A stretch of 64,000 bases of DNA from Oscarella lobularis (GCF_947507565.1 NC_089182.1:3100001-3164000); one strand, 5' to 3'. Shown: positions 25,156 to 38,749, counted from the stretch's first letter. A program made the numbers and translations. The notes: a model not told the origin generated them from the sequence alone.

Positions 25156-28100
25156 TCACACAAATGTTTCCGATCTGTCGACGTCAAAACCGAGATGCTC
25201 TAAGGCAGCCATGTAGCAGAAAATGTAGTGCATCTATCAAATCGCTATAGATAACGGTACGGAAAAGAATAATTGAGAACGAACGATTGACGGCAGAATA
25301 TCAGGATGCTGTGATCGCAAGGTCTTGACGGTTTGAAAAACGTCGACGAAATGCTCGCGATCAAGCCTATCCAAGACGCTACACAGAACAGCAAATGTTC
25401 CAGAGCGACCAACGCCGTCACTAAAAGATGACGACTTAATTAATTAATTAATTGAACAATTAAGCAAAGAAGCGTTACTTGCACATCACAACAATAGGAT
25501 CCATACCGCTGTCCGGAAGCTCCCTTACCATACGTAGCAATGAAAAGAGGTCCGGGCTTTCATTGCTCGATGGCCAATTGAGGTAGTGAAAAACTGTCAC
25601 CATCCGAATTAGAGACTCCTAAAGGAATTCGTAACAAAGACGATTCCATTGCGAGACGGGAACGTACGTCTGTACGAGTGACTTTTGTCTGTCTTATCAC
25701 GTAACCGTTGCGAATTGTCTCGCGCTCCGGCACAACTGTAATAGTGCCAAAGACCATGGCGTGATCGACGGGCCAAAAGAGAGCCGAGACTTCCTACAAA
25801 AGAAAAAGGAGCGCTCGCAAGGCTAAAGCTTGGGTTTCATTAATTATCTTCACCAAATCATTTTCAAATAATCGCGACAGCATGACAACGACCGAGCACC
25901 GATATTCCCACACCATTCGCCAAAAATCAGCGCACGTGTCCTGAAAGGGACCCTGGGTGGCAATGAAAGTCCTCCTAAAGCCGTCCTGACAAAAAGATAA
26001 AACAATGCAAAAAAAAAGACCGCGCATGCAGGCAAACCGATAGTTTATAAGCATTGATATAGTTTGAGGGTGGGGACAGGAAAACGAGGCTTTGATCAGC
26101 TTCAATGAGAGAGAACTGAGACCTGACTAACTGCCAAGCTGCTGCGGCACTTACGAGCAATTAAGTCATCGTATCGATTTTTGACTGCATTCGCATCACT
26201 GCCCGCTATATGATAGGTAAAGTCTTCTGCTTTGCTGCTGGTTTCGTCTAAGCGCTAAGAACAAAGCGTGCTTCTTTCTTATATATAGTCATGTTTGAAT
26301 ATGAATAGACGTTTACTCGATATTCTTCTTCCCATCCCGTCCTCCCCGTTTCGGGTTCGATTGCGGCCAGACGCCTGATGGTCGCGTCGAGCTTGGAGGC
26401 GTAAATTCTTGTGTACCTGTACCTCAGATGTTCGAGCACAACACGATGACAACACATGTATTGAACCTTTAAGAAAAAAGCTCCAAGGTGCAATAAAACG
26501 CCATAAAAGATACCTCCGTTTGGACCATTCCAGGCCGCCATCGTCTCATTTCGCGAATCGACGCAAACATGCTAACCGCATCGCTTTTGGCCAATTGTCG
26601 CAATGCAAAATCGATAGCAATGTAGGCACCCGTTCGTCCTGCGCCTTCTCTGCATACAAAGAATTCCCAGCACCAAATAGTACTAAAAGATATGACAACT
26701 CACGTGCAATGTATCACCATAGGACTGAAGTCTTTTAGAGAATCGTGATGGGATCGTACTCTCTTTACAAAAGACAACAAAGATGATGGATTCGGTGGCA
26801 TCAAAGCGGTCCACGTGGAAAAATGAAACTGCATTACGGTGCGATGACTGCTACCGACTACACTCTAAAAACGAAAAAAATTCTTTCAAGACATACATAT
26901 AAAAGAAATGCGCAGCACCGTACCTTGCTGACACCGAACTCGCGCTCAAAGAAGTCAGGCATCGCAGATACTTCTTTGACTACGACTTGTACTTTCCCGT
27001 AGCGGGCTTCGTCGTCGTCCGGCCAATACTTGACGAATTGAGACTATATAAAAGAGACCTCCGGTGAAATGTAAAAGCGTCGGTATAAGCTCACTGCTTC
27101 CAGCTCCTCCGAGCTTGTGAGCATCACAATCGTCTGAACGTTTTCTTGCCAAATCATCCGCCAAAAATCTCGAACCGTTTGTTCCATTGGTCCTTGAGAT
27201 GCAATGTAGGCGAGCGGTTCCTCAAACCCCTAAAAAACTCGAGGATTGCAATAAAGCGTCTGTGTGCCAGTTTACAAACATTTATCACTGAAGCATTGAT
27301 GTAATCGGAAGCCACGATTTCATCGGCAACGCCTAGCTTGACTCGACTGTGATCGTCTAAAAATTTAAAAAGAATGTATTTCCACATCTTTCGTTTCTAT
27401 TTATTTATTTACAAGGAAGAACGTGAATATAGGCATTCTTTTCGCGATTTTGTTTCTCCGTTGCTGCGACCGTTGGAAACGCTTTCTCCGGATCTAGCAT
27501 CTACACGCGCGCACAAAATGAAACGTGAAAATTCGCCAATCGTCCGACTCACGTCAAATTCTTTCAGAAATCCGTCGTTTTCGTTAGCGCGTCGCTTTTC
27601 CACGTGATCTTCAAACGACCTTGCCGAAACGGTGCTCGCCTGAGAAAACCTTCCTATAGAAGAGTTGCAAAAAAAAACATGCCAACGCTGGTACAACAAA
27701 GACCCCACTTCTCCTCTTTCTCCGCCGAAAAATCTTCAACGCTATCTGACAAAACGTCGTGCCAGCGCAATTCGTCGCGCAGCACTGATACACGCCGGCG
27801 TCGCTCGATTGAACGCCAGCGATCTGCAGCGATCCGTTCGCCAATATCTTTGCGCGAGGTCCGACGGCGGGCCTGCCGTCGACGTTCCACCGTATGCTCG
27901 GTCGCGGACGTCCCGTGACGAGAACGCCGATAATGGCCGTCTCGCCGAGCGCCGCTTTGACTTCTCCTGACGGATCGGCTGATCGAGCGGAGGGCATGCT
28001 GAAATCGTCAAGTGCCACTGAAACCGGCACGCATGTTTGACGGATTATACGATGGTCGCATTGTCATATACCTATGTCGTAGACAGGATCGATAAGGCGT

Positions 28101-31100
28101 AGATGTTGTAGCCGTGCGGAGTTCTTCCGAGTCCTCTTGCGAGATCTATCCAAGTGGGAAATGGCATTGTTGCTCTACAAGTGCAATAGAAATCTTGCCT
28201 ACGTCAAACAGAGCCACGATACGAGTAGAAGTAAAAAGACTACCGCCGCCACAGCTTCAACAATGCCGATCATGACAAGTGTATGTGGGCAGTCTTTGAC
28301 GACGACCAAATAACCTTGAAAAGGAACGGTGAACGTCAGCTAAGCGGCACAGAAAAGTACTTATACATTTTTCTTCCAAATACGATGTCCTATGAAGTAG
28401 CTAAGAAACAGGAAATATAGCTTCCTTGTGGCTTACTTTTAGGTTACTTACCGTTCCGTCATTCGCTTTTGCAAACGATCTCAATGCGCATTTGTAATGC
28501 GTTTCGGTCTTTAGGCGAGCGTTCAAAAACCCACCATACAATTTATCATCGCCGAGTGAGAGCGATTGGGGTATGTCGGTGTAATTGAACTGAGCGGCGA
28601 CGTAGGGCTGAGTCGACAGATGAGAATAGTTTCCCACGGGGAGAAGGTCTAGGTCGGTGAACGAGTTGTTTTCGTCAGCAGCGGTAACCAAAAGCTGAAC
28701 GAAACTATAAAAGAACATCGGTGTATAGTCCGCACTTGACGACATGCACGTAGCTGCGTACTCGATGCTTCTTCTTATATTTGACGGCTGATTAAGGCTT
28801 ACGTTCAACGTATCTGACAGAGTGCTGCATTGATCGCTACTATTTCCAAATAGCGGTCGCATGAGCGCTAAAGATAAGATCAAGGTTATTGCTACAAATG
28901 CCCAAAACGTCGTACTAGCTACAAAGAGGGTTCTATGCAATATCTTACTTGAAGTTCGAGTAATGATATTGATCGGATCACTGCTATTGCCCTTTCCTTT
29001 CACCGTGCAAGCGTTTACTGTAAACGAAAATAGAGTGACGGGAAGAAGACCAGTGACGTTGACAAAGGCAGGTGGAGCGTGGTTCGCAGCTAGCAAACAG
29101 CGATTCATTGATACGGTCTTCGTCTCCCACGCTTCGGTATACTGTTTAGCACCTTGGTAACAAACCTAGTGACAAAACGTAGTAGAAGAATTCACGCAGT
29201 TCCATTGTATTCTTACACTATATCGAATAATTTGTCCTTGAGGACGTTCGGGTGACTGCCATTTAATTATAACGGAAGTATCGCTCACATTGGAGAGGGT
29301 TACATTTAGCGGCCTACTTGGCACTAAAAAACATAAGGACGGTATATACAAAACACAAGATTTGCGTCGGGCCGTCGACTTACGTCCTTGATCAGTGGTT
29401 CCAAACGCAGATGCACTAGTTGGTCCCATGAACTGGGTCTTAGCTTGTACCTTAGGGAGATTACGTAAAAACGACGAAATTTTAATTAGAGTCCTAACTT
29501 TAGCTTCAAATTCTGTGTACACTGGTAAACCAGTAAGTAAAAAATTGGTGGCGGGAGTTGGTGCCGATACATTTTCAAAGCTGCCATTATAACCAGAAGG
29601 ACGATATAGAACAAAATAGAAAAGATTGCCATTCGGCTGCGAAGGCTCAATCCAGCGTATCTGCAGCGTCGACGTGCTATTCGTAACCGTATGCACGCTA
29701 ACGTTGCGAGGAGCAGACGGCACTAAAAATAACAGTTTGAAAATTGAAATTATTATTTAAAGAACTTTGACTGACCATCTTCTCCTGTTCGGATTATCAC
29801 CGGAGCCGTGGACTCGCTTTCATACGGACTCCCTTTCCACAGACTTATAGCCGTCATTTGAAGACGATAGCGAGCGAATTTCTGCAGATTTCGCAAGTCC
29901 GCTGACGTCTCGTTTCCGGGAACGTCCATCGAAGAGATCGCACGTTTCCGCCGTCGCTCGTTCGCCAAGAGCTCGTAGTAGACTCTGTATGAGAAGATGA
30001 TCCCATGTGGCCCGGCGTAAACGGGAGCGTCCCAGGCCAAAGCGACGACCGTCGAAGACACCACGGTCACGGAAAAATTAGCCACTTTACTAGCAACTAA
30101 TAAGAACTTAGAAAGGAATTTCTAACAACATTTTGAGCTTACTGACCATCGGGAAGTGTCTCGATCATAATTGTCAGACTATCGTTGCCACTTTCTGAGG
30201 AGCACCACGGTACAACGCCGATTTTGTACTTAGATAGAGGCTCGAGTTCGCGCAGAATGAATCGAAGATCGGTCTGATTTGTTGCCGACACGTTGCCCGC
30301 TGTTTCATACCACTGGTCCGTCGTCCGTTTGAATATGACATAGAATAACGTTACGTTATCGACGACGCTCTTCCATTGAAGTTCAGCACTCCGAGAAGAA
30401 ATTGATGCGTTCAATGAAACGCTTTGACGTCGATCTGCGAACGTTAATTAATCTTTGAAGCAGCACAATAAAAGATTTTTTCCCGCTTACTCAAAACGAC
30501 AACGTCGGTCCTCTTTGATGTATTTCCCGCTTCGCACCAGTAAGCGCCCGCGTCTTCCCGTTGAATTTGAAAAATGCGGATTTCTACGTCCGACGTCATT
30601 TGAGTTGAATTAGTCGAATTGACTTGCGCCACTCCGCTACGAAACGAGACGTCTCTTCCATTCTTCATCAATCGCACGTTCATCTGGGGCAAGGACTTTC
30701 CTTTGGCACGCCAAATTAGCGTCAAATTGTCACCGACGTCCACAAACACGATGTCTGGAGGCGACGCTATAAAACGAAAAGAATTGTACGGCCTTCTGAG
30801 ACGATCCTGCCCTATATCAATGCAAATCAAATCAAAAATCCAACGGTAAAAAAATCGAAAGACAAACCAAAGACGCGAATCGTGGCGTTAGCAAACGTTT
30901 TCCCATTCTCGACAATACAGATAAACGTTCCGCTGGTCGTCACGGCCAAGGAGGAACTAAGCGACCCAACGTCGGCTACAGTAATAGCATTGTCAGTCAC
31001 TTCCTCAGAAGGATCAAGCCAGGAGATTGTGCGTGGCGGCGGGCAACCGGTTGCACGGCAAGTCAACGTTAACGTTTCCCCGTCCCGAATAACAGTCGAT

Positions 31101-32672
31101 TCAAAAATCGGATTAATGATTGGAGGCGACTCTAAGCGAGTCCACCATAAATGTAGCTGGGGGAGAGAAAGTCTCTTTTTTTACCTTCGCAATATTTCGT
31201 CTCGTCTAGTTCGACTTCGCAGAGCGTTAGAACATTCTGGTCGTCCTCCTCGACGAGAATCGAAAGCGCTGACGCATTGGGCGGACAAGCGTACGTCGTC
31301 CAAGTGGCCACCGTCGACGAGCGCACACACGATACGGAGCCATCCAAAAGAACCGAAACGTTACGAAAAGACGACGACGATTGGGAGAGAATTCGAACGC
31401 GGGAAACGTTTCTACGTTCAGCCAATAGAAGTTGCCACCATTTGCCTGTGACGTTGCGAGACTGATAGCACTCGATGTCGCTCGTCCCCAGTCCACCGTC
31501 GATAGCTTTGAACGGAAGATTCGACGTTCGAAATTGATTCCACGCCGACGCAAGGACGTTGCCGTAGAGATTCAAAATCTGATCTGCACCGGAAGTAAAA
31601 TTAATTAATTAAAATTGAATTTTCAAAAGATTACCTACCGTACAGCACGTCTATTTCGCACACTTTGAGATCGTTTCGAGTTCTTCTTATGAGGACGTAG
31701 TTTGCCAACTGAGGCACGGCACACAGAAAACGACGTCTAATGTTTGGCTTGTAAAGTCCTTTGCCTTCGCACAGATACACGTCTTTCTGCCTCGCTCCGC
31801 TGCCCACGCCCACGCTCGTTTGCTTTCCGGTGCCCGCCGCGAATAGCACGTGCACTTCGGTTACGAAGTAGACGCCGCGCAAGTCGACGCGAAGCCATGG
31901 AGTCGCGCTTTTGGACCCTGTCTCTGCACACGGGCCACCAGTCCATTGGCCGTCGATAGCCAAATGCGCGCCGCCGCGACCACCAGAGCGCGGGCGCAGG
32001 TGCGCTACGGCATCGGCACGCGACCAATTCACGTGCACGGGGTTGACATCTAGAGAGACGCGCACGCTTCACCCGCGCGCTCATTGGTTCTCGGATAAAG
32101 AATTACCGCGATTTATAATCACTTCGCACACGACGAGATGTGAGGGCTTCGACGACGAGGTGACCGTGATGTTGACGTAGCGTCCCGCTGCCTTGGGCGG
32201 GCACGAGAATTCGACGAGATCGCTGGTATTGGCGTCTGCACGCCTGCACGAAATCGTCGCGATCGCCGTTTCGGCTCGAATGCCCACGGCGAGACGCTTC
32301 GCCACGAAAACCGGTGCAAAGCGCTTCACCGGCACTATTAGGACGTTTCGTAGCGGAGCGATGTCCCGCCCGAGGTCGAGAGACCACCATGGGGACGTTT
32401 CCAGTTCCGAGGCGAAACAATTAGCTATATACTGACTCGACGAGCCGTCGAGCGCCCAGCGCGGCTCGAGACGCACGCTCTCGGTGTCGACGTAAACGCT
32501 GGACGCTCGAACGGCGAGGAAATTGCCGGGAGCGAATGGAATGTCTAAGAAAAGGCGCACGCTACAGAAAACGAAAAAGGAAGGCACCGCGACTTTCCGT
32601 ACCCTGTGGAACTAGTTTCGCTGCGCGCGTAATACAAGCAAGAGCAATTGTAATTAGAAGGCGTAGCGTCAT
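25156..32672 (-). CDS. Receptor-type tyrosine phosphatase, lectin-like/Ig/FN3 ectodomain, tandem PTP domains
   Basis: Starts [19 protein letters not shown] (signal peptide) at 32672. Extracellular order: three discoidin/fucolectin-like domains (~32560-31180), two Ig domains (~31130-30490), about five FN3 domains (~30440-28960), and a membrane-proximal region (~28900-28440). A transmembrane helix ([19 protein letters not shown]) lies near 28260, followed by a basic juxtamembrane stretch ([15 protein letters not shown]). An I-set Ig-like domain (~28020-27740) sits between these and the catalytic part. PTP D1 runs ~27650-26300 with P-loop HCTEGAGRTG split by an intron; D2 runs to the stop at 25156 with MCNDGVGRSG, ending [16 protein letters not shown]. 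The WPD loop reads [10 protein letters not shown] in D1 and YLNWPSSNE in D2, so the catalytic Asp is absent in both. About 25 exons. Confidence 0.88.
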
Positions 32673-33195
32673 CTTCGGGCTTTCGATCTCGTCGAAACGA
32701 TTCCTCGACTCGGTCTCGTCGGAGTTTTTGCGTGGAAAACGAAGTGCAACGTCGTTGCTTGCTCAAAAAGGGCGTTCTATTCACTAGCCGAGCACCTTGA
32801 AGTCGTCGCATGATGGTTCCTAATCATAGCCGTGTTGATGATGAAACTGAAATAGTCTATAACGAACATTGTCTTTTTAGCACTTTTTAGCACTGACTAT
32901 GAGAGCATCTCTTATCTCTAATCTAAGATACTGAGCCTCAGTAGGTAAACTACAATTAATGATCTTGCATGTTGAGTCTGATGGATATTTTGAATGCCTT
33001 AGCTCCACGCAACGAAAGTGGCAAGCTACGACAGTTGACTCTACAATGTATAGCTAAATTTTCTCTTTCAATATCCGGTGTAAGTCCTTTCTGTTTCTCT
33101 TTCCCCGGAGTGCTTTCACTAGCTGTCACCGTACTTTAGAACTTCCCTAGACTTCAAGGAAATCATTGGCGGTCATTCGCTCGGTCGATGAACTC
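32673..33195. promoter_or_regulatory. Divergent promoter interval between phosphatase and LRR receptor
   Basis: 523 bp separate the start codons of two divergently transcribed surface-receptor genes. No TATA box or clear repeat is seen. Confidence 0.4.
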
Positions 33196-36100
33196 ATGTC
33201 AGCTCGACTTCTTGCGCTTCTTCTGCTCTGTTTAATTCGTGACGTCGACGGCTTTTACCATCAGTATCCAGGGTGTCAGCAATGTTCTTGTAATATACAG
33301 CTTGGAACTGTTGACTGCTCTGGCTCCGTTTTGTCGTTGATGAGTCTGCCTTTGGCCGACAGTCTTCCCCGAAAAGGAATTCGAATTTTGTTCGTCACAA
33401 GACGTGCTATTCCCTTCTTTTACGCAATTCAATTTTTTTAGCAAATTTGACCATAACGCCATCGACTACGTGGACCAAGATTTTTTTCTGCCTTTTGAAG
33501 ATCTGGTCCAAATGTAAACTCGCCGTGGCGAAAGCCCTCTGTATGTCCATCATTTTGCGTTTGTCTATTTATAGCAGCGGAAATAATAACAGTCTCCGTC
33601 AACCTTTCTTCTTGCCGAGACGCCTGAAATCACTGTAAGTTCGTGGTTTTGTGAGACCCTTTGGCACGTCTGTTTGATCATAGACATCTCACTCACAATT
33701 TTCTTCAAACGGCGCGGGGCTTCTTCGAAAGCCAAGTCAGTTACGACGATCTCGAATTCATGTAAGAAATCGCACTTCTTCGACTCTGTAAACGGTATCT
33801 GTTTTAATTATGTACCAGAGATTTGTCTCAGAACGAAATCAAGCACCTAGAAAGTAGATCATTCTTCAACCTGTCTGGCTTGAATATCTTGTAAATGTGT
33901 ACCGTGTTTGATTAGACGATGTATAAGTCTTCCTTATAGATCGCTGACTCATAATGGCCTCGAAAAGATAGAATCAGAGGGAATAAGCTATCTTCCTCAC
34001 TTGTCCTACTTGTATGCATGTCTGTTTTTCATAATGGATTGAGATGAATTTTGGCGTGTGTGTAGAGACCTTGATCACAACAAACTCGAGTCGCTTACAA
34101 AGCACTCTTTTGTTTCAGTGGGAGACAGCACCACTCACTGGCTCAAACTGTGACCAATAATGTTTTCCTTTCATTTTTGTCTCTATGTGCTTCTGCAGAT
34201 CATTTAGAAACAACAGCATCTATCGACTGACGCCGGATTGCCTAGATTTGCCTACTGTTGGGGCTTTGTAAGAGACGAATATCGTGACTTATACATGTAG
34301 TTTTGATTTTCTTTACCTACAGGCGTCTTACCTCAAATGCTATTCACGAAGTCGACTACAGAGCGTTTCGTTCTCTCCCCAACCTGTTGGAATTGTAAAG
34401 TAGTCATTGGGTATTTTTCAGTTATAATGGCCATATCTCTGTACGTAGAGACTTATCTGGCAACGCCATTAGTCGTTTAGAAGACGGCACGTTCGAGAAC
34501 CACACGTGGTTCATATCACTGTAAAAGCTTTGAGCACACATTGAGTAACCGCGGTTTTGACTGTTCTGCGGCCTGATTTAGTGATCTATCAGAAAACAAC
34601 CTGACAACTATAGGTGCAAATGTTTTCAGAAAGAAGACCTTTATCAGCAGTTTGTAGGTATCCGTGCTTTAATTGTTCTCAGTTATTAATCAATTTTTTG
34701 ACGGCAGTCGTGCTAATGCCAACAGCATAGGATTTCTAACCAATTCATTTCTGGAAACAATTCGAGTTAATAGTCTGTACGTGAGCGTTATTGCTGCCCT
34801 TTCGACATGCCTCTATGATTTAATTAATTAAGTGAAATCTCGAAAAACTTTTTGGAAGAACTTCCAGCGTCTCTTTCAAATCAGACAACGCTTCGTCGAC
34901 TGTGAGGAGAAGTCATCGTTGACTATACGTACAGGCGTCTTATTACCTACTTTAGGCATTGTGCGTATAATAAACTCGTGGCTGTGAGAGCTCACTCATT
35001 CAAGCGCTTGAGTAATCTGAAGTTTCTGTAAGTGAACCGCGGGCACGTCCTTTTGTTGTAGAACTTGAACGGATTTTTGCAGAAATTTGATGAGCAACCA
35101 AATATCCTACTTTGAAGATGGAGCGTTCTCCGATTTGTTGAACATAAAAAAAATGTATCGTCATATAGAAATGGTATTTCTTTGAAAGCTAACACAGCAA
35201 TTTAGATATATCCAAGACAACCCGCTTCATCATCTTCCTAGAAATGCATTTCTATTTAATATGTCCCTCGGTCGAGTAACAGAAATGTATGTACTGGTGT
35301 CTAATAGCTAAATCGTGAGGTTAATTCCGTGAAACGCAGATATCTTCGATGCTCAGAAACAAACGAAATACCGCTCTTCTCTAACACAACGCACGTGTAA
35401 GAAGCTTCGATAGGAAAAGGGCAATACCGACTTCTTCCCCGTAGATATTGTATAACGAAAGCAACAGTGATAACGTTGAAGACAACAATTACATCTGCGC
35501 GATACTTATCGACAATGGGTTACAAATGCGAGCTGTTGTCCTTCAGAGACGACGTTATGGGATCAGCTAGCTGCACCCAGTGTCCAGTTGGAACGAAAGG
35601 GAGCACGGTCGCTGATGGCCAATCACACTGCTCTGACTGCCCACCAGGTACTACACAAAAAACCGCAATTCAATCATAAAGAATGACCCTCGTCGTCATG
35701 CAGGTGGTTTCTACCAAGATGCGGCTGGTAAGAATTCGTGCACGCCTTGCGTAGAAGGAACCTACGTTCCCTTTCACGAAAGTCCAGGCACAAGTGCAGC
35801 CGATTGCGTCGTGTGTCCAAAAGGCACAAACACGACGGCACTTGCAAACTACCGCGCCTGTTTCTGCCTCAAAAACTTCTACAGACTCGATCGGTTTGGT
35901 TCGTGTTACAGGTGCTCTGAACCCGGACAGAAATGCGTCGACGACTATCTCTCCGTTCAGCCCGGCTACTGGATCAGTTGGAATATATCGAATCATCACA
36001 ACAGGTCTCAGCTCGAAAACGATTACGTGTTATTCGTCGACAACTTGAAAACGAGGAACAATAGCTATAGGCGCGACAATACCATGAAATTTTTCAAATT

Positions 36101-37678
36101 ATTTCCTAAAATTCATCCTTGTCCAATTGAGGACAGTTGCAATGGAACAAACGGCTCGGTTCGAATTCGAGAAAGAGACATGTGTTCGAAAGGCTACGAA
36201 GGTCCGTTGTGCGCAGTCTGTCAACCACGCTACTATTCGTGGTTTCAAAAATGCTATCATTGTCCTGCTGCTTGGAGAACCGGTTTGCAAATTCTTGGCG
36301 TTGCGGCGCTCTTTGCTGTCGCTATGCTCATACTGTATTTTGCCGATAAGGCTCGAAGAGATAAAGCAAAGACGCTCGTCGATCACATTGCCGCCAAAAT
36401 TAAAATCATCATTGGTTTCGGTCAAGTCATGGCCGGAGTGTTTCAAGCACTCGCCTACATACCGTGGCCACATCTAATACTAAAATTTGGAAATTATTTA
36501 AAAATACTCGAACTCAACGTCATTGCGGTTGCAACTCCTTCGTGCCTGAGCGACTCGTTGAAACTCAATGCCCTGAAAGCGCCCATTTTCAGCGTCTCGT
36601 GCCAGGCGGGAATCCTATGTTTAATATGGACATACTATACAATCAGATACAACGCAATCGCAAAGTGTTTCAAGTCGACTCCAGCGACCGTACGGACTGT
36701 ATCATTAGCCAGAACGTCGTGCCTACGTAACACCTGGTGGTTACTGTTTGTATCCTGGCCGGCCACTACAGCTCAGATAATGGCCGTTATACCGTACAAA
36801 CCGTGGACGTGTCACGAACTCTGCCTATCGACCGATAGAGAGAACTCCTTCTGCAGATGGTTTCTCAAAGACGATCTGAGCTTGGAGTGCGACTACGAGT
36901 CTAGTTGGAGAGTCCTGTGGATCATTTGCTGGTCTTTGATAGTCTACGTCATTGCTCTTCCCGTGCTTCTCTTCATTGGTCTCTACTTCAAACAGAAACG
37001 TACGCGGCGAGCCAAAGACGATGACGGCGAATTAGACGACGAAATGCTTGTTAGTCTGTATCTAAGACCGGTTCCATTTCGCGACAATCTCATACAGTCG
37101 CTTCACTTTCTCAACGAGAATTACAAACCGAAGTATTGGTATTGGGAAGTGACGGAATTGCTACGCAAATTCTTGCTGACGTGTGGAATTCAATTTTTCG
37201 GACAAACGAGTCACACTAACGTCGCCATAGCGGCGCTACTGGCCAATCTTTTTCTTCTATTGCACGCTCAGCTAAAGCCGAACAAGCGGACGACTGATCA
37301 CTGGCTACAGCTGACGTCACTGCTTGTCATTTCTCTCAACTTGATGTTGGGAACTCTAATGGCCTTGTCGTATCAGAGCGACAGCGGCGCATCTGATCGA
37401 GAAGTCTTTTCCGTATTGGTGTTCGTGGTAAATGGTCTATTTGTTCTCTACGTCATTGGTAGGCCTCAAGTCCCTATACTTTGCTCTGTGTCAAAAACGT
37501 ACCGGTATATGTTTGTTTAGGCAAGGTGATCGTTGCCTTCATTGTGGCTTGGAAAGAAGTGAAGAAAAATCACAGGAAATTTCAGTTGTACCTCTTTCTC
37601 ATCTACTTCGTTGACGGAGATACGATTACTGCAGAGGGCACAGAGCTTGTTCCATCAGCAGAAGACACGCCTCTTTAG
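33196..37678 (+). CDS. LRR / cysteine-rich (ephrin-receptor-like) multi-pass membrane protein
   Basis: Start MSARLLALLLLCLIRDVDG at 33196 is a signal peptide, followed by an LRR N-cap with CQQCSCN. Then come about thirteen leucine-rich repeats, each on its own ~65-80-nt exon with a phase-2 donor after the final Leu-type codon (for example DLSQNEIKHLESRSFFNLSG, DLSGNAISRLEDGTFENHT). After 35500 there are two to three GCC2/GCC3-type (ephrin-receptor-like) modules: CTQCPVGTKG, CPPGGFYQDAAG, CPKGTNTT. A CEGPLC-like knot (GYEGPLCAVCQPRYYSW) precedes eight or nine hydrophobic helices, with KIKIIIGFGQVMAGVFQAL and IPWP between the first two. The last intron splits ...LYVIG and GKVIVAF. This extracellular plus multi-pass layout is common in sponges, protists and algae and distantly resembles TRP-like channels or adhesion receptors. 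Ligand and activity are unknown. Confidence 0.8.
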
Positions 37679-37744
37679 AAAGAACGATAAGGTGTGAGTG
37701 TGTGACTTGCTACTAAACTTCCTTTAGATAGCCTAAAGGCATTC

Positions 37745-38091
37745 TACTTCCTCTGACGTGTAGATCAATGATTCCGATATGTAGCTGCTTGGGAGGAAAT
37801 TGAAGCTAGCATTAGAGCTATAGAATCATCTCTCCTAATTAGTGAGCCAGACGACACAATATGCCCCGAGGACAATAGAAGCGTGGGCATGTATGTGGTA
37901 CTTCCTCTGACGTGTAGATCGATGATTCCGATATGTAGCTGCTTGGGAGGAAATCGAAGCTAGCATCTAAAGCTATAGAATCATCTCTCCTAATTAGTGA
38001 GCCAGACTTGAGACCCCACAGCGCCCAAAGAGCGTAGGTGCAGGCGACACAATATGCCCCGAGGACAATAGAAGCGTGGGCATGTATGTGG
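37745..38091. repeat. Direct tandem duplication, 154 bp and 193 bp copies
   Basis: Copy 1 (37745-37898) and copy 2 (37899-38091) are nearly identical; copy 2 carries a 38-bp insertion. Copy 1 has an exon-like open stretch after a tag acceptor (AWEEIEASIRAIESS...) of ~37 codons. Copy 2 breaks that frame with a one-base insertion giving a stop. It lies just after the LRR gene stop; a link to that gene's tail is possible but not shown. Confidence 0.85.
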
Positions 38092-38749
38092 AGGAGTTTG
38101 AATTCGCCTCCGTCTCCGCCGCATATGTGGTCGCATAGGTCCCGGGAATCTCTTCGTGCAGGTCCTTTTCAACCTTAGAAGTACGAATGCAGGTGTTTGC
38201 AAGCGCATACTATACGTACGCCTACTAGGAACTCAGTCGTGAACGGTCTAACAACGCTACCGGACGTTAGACTCTTCTGCGGAACTTTGACAAAGTAGGA
38301 AGGCACGGCAGCCTGAGCAGAAAAAAGGCCAAAATTGTCTAGTTTTTTAGGCTAGCTTTGAACGGTGGCATCGGATTTCTAGTACAGTAAGTTGCACTTG
38401 TACATATAGCGGCACGTGGGCCAGTGAGTCCAGAGCAAAGTTACCCGTTCATGCCCAGAACATGCGCTCACTATCTTATAAAGGGACACAGTGACTGTAA
38501 TAAAAAGTTTTGATCTGTGGATTGTGAAATTTTTGGTTCTTCCCGATCCTATCACTTCACCCACACTATTTCACGCCTTCATAGCTCATTTGTAGTCTAT
38601 GACTTAGTAATCGCGCACCTCTACTGGTGTAGGAAGGATCTAAAATGTTTACATGTGGCCGATAGTCGCAGTAGACACCAGATGCACGTTTCCATTAGAG
38701 GCAGGCGGGTCCCATTTATTTGCATTTTGCAAATGGTCGTGGGAAGCGG
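38092..38749. other. Intergenic, no gene seen
   Basis: Likely upstream region of the collagen gene. ORFs here are short and without recognisable domains. Confidence 0.45.

Noticed and set aside
29165-29220. In-frame TAG inside a phosphatase FN3 domain
   Set aside because: A canonical gtaaga donor and cactag acceptor 51 nt apart remove it and give a normal FN3 strand ([12 protein letters not shown]).
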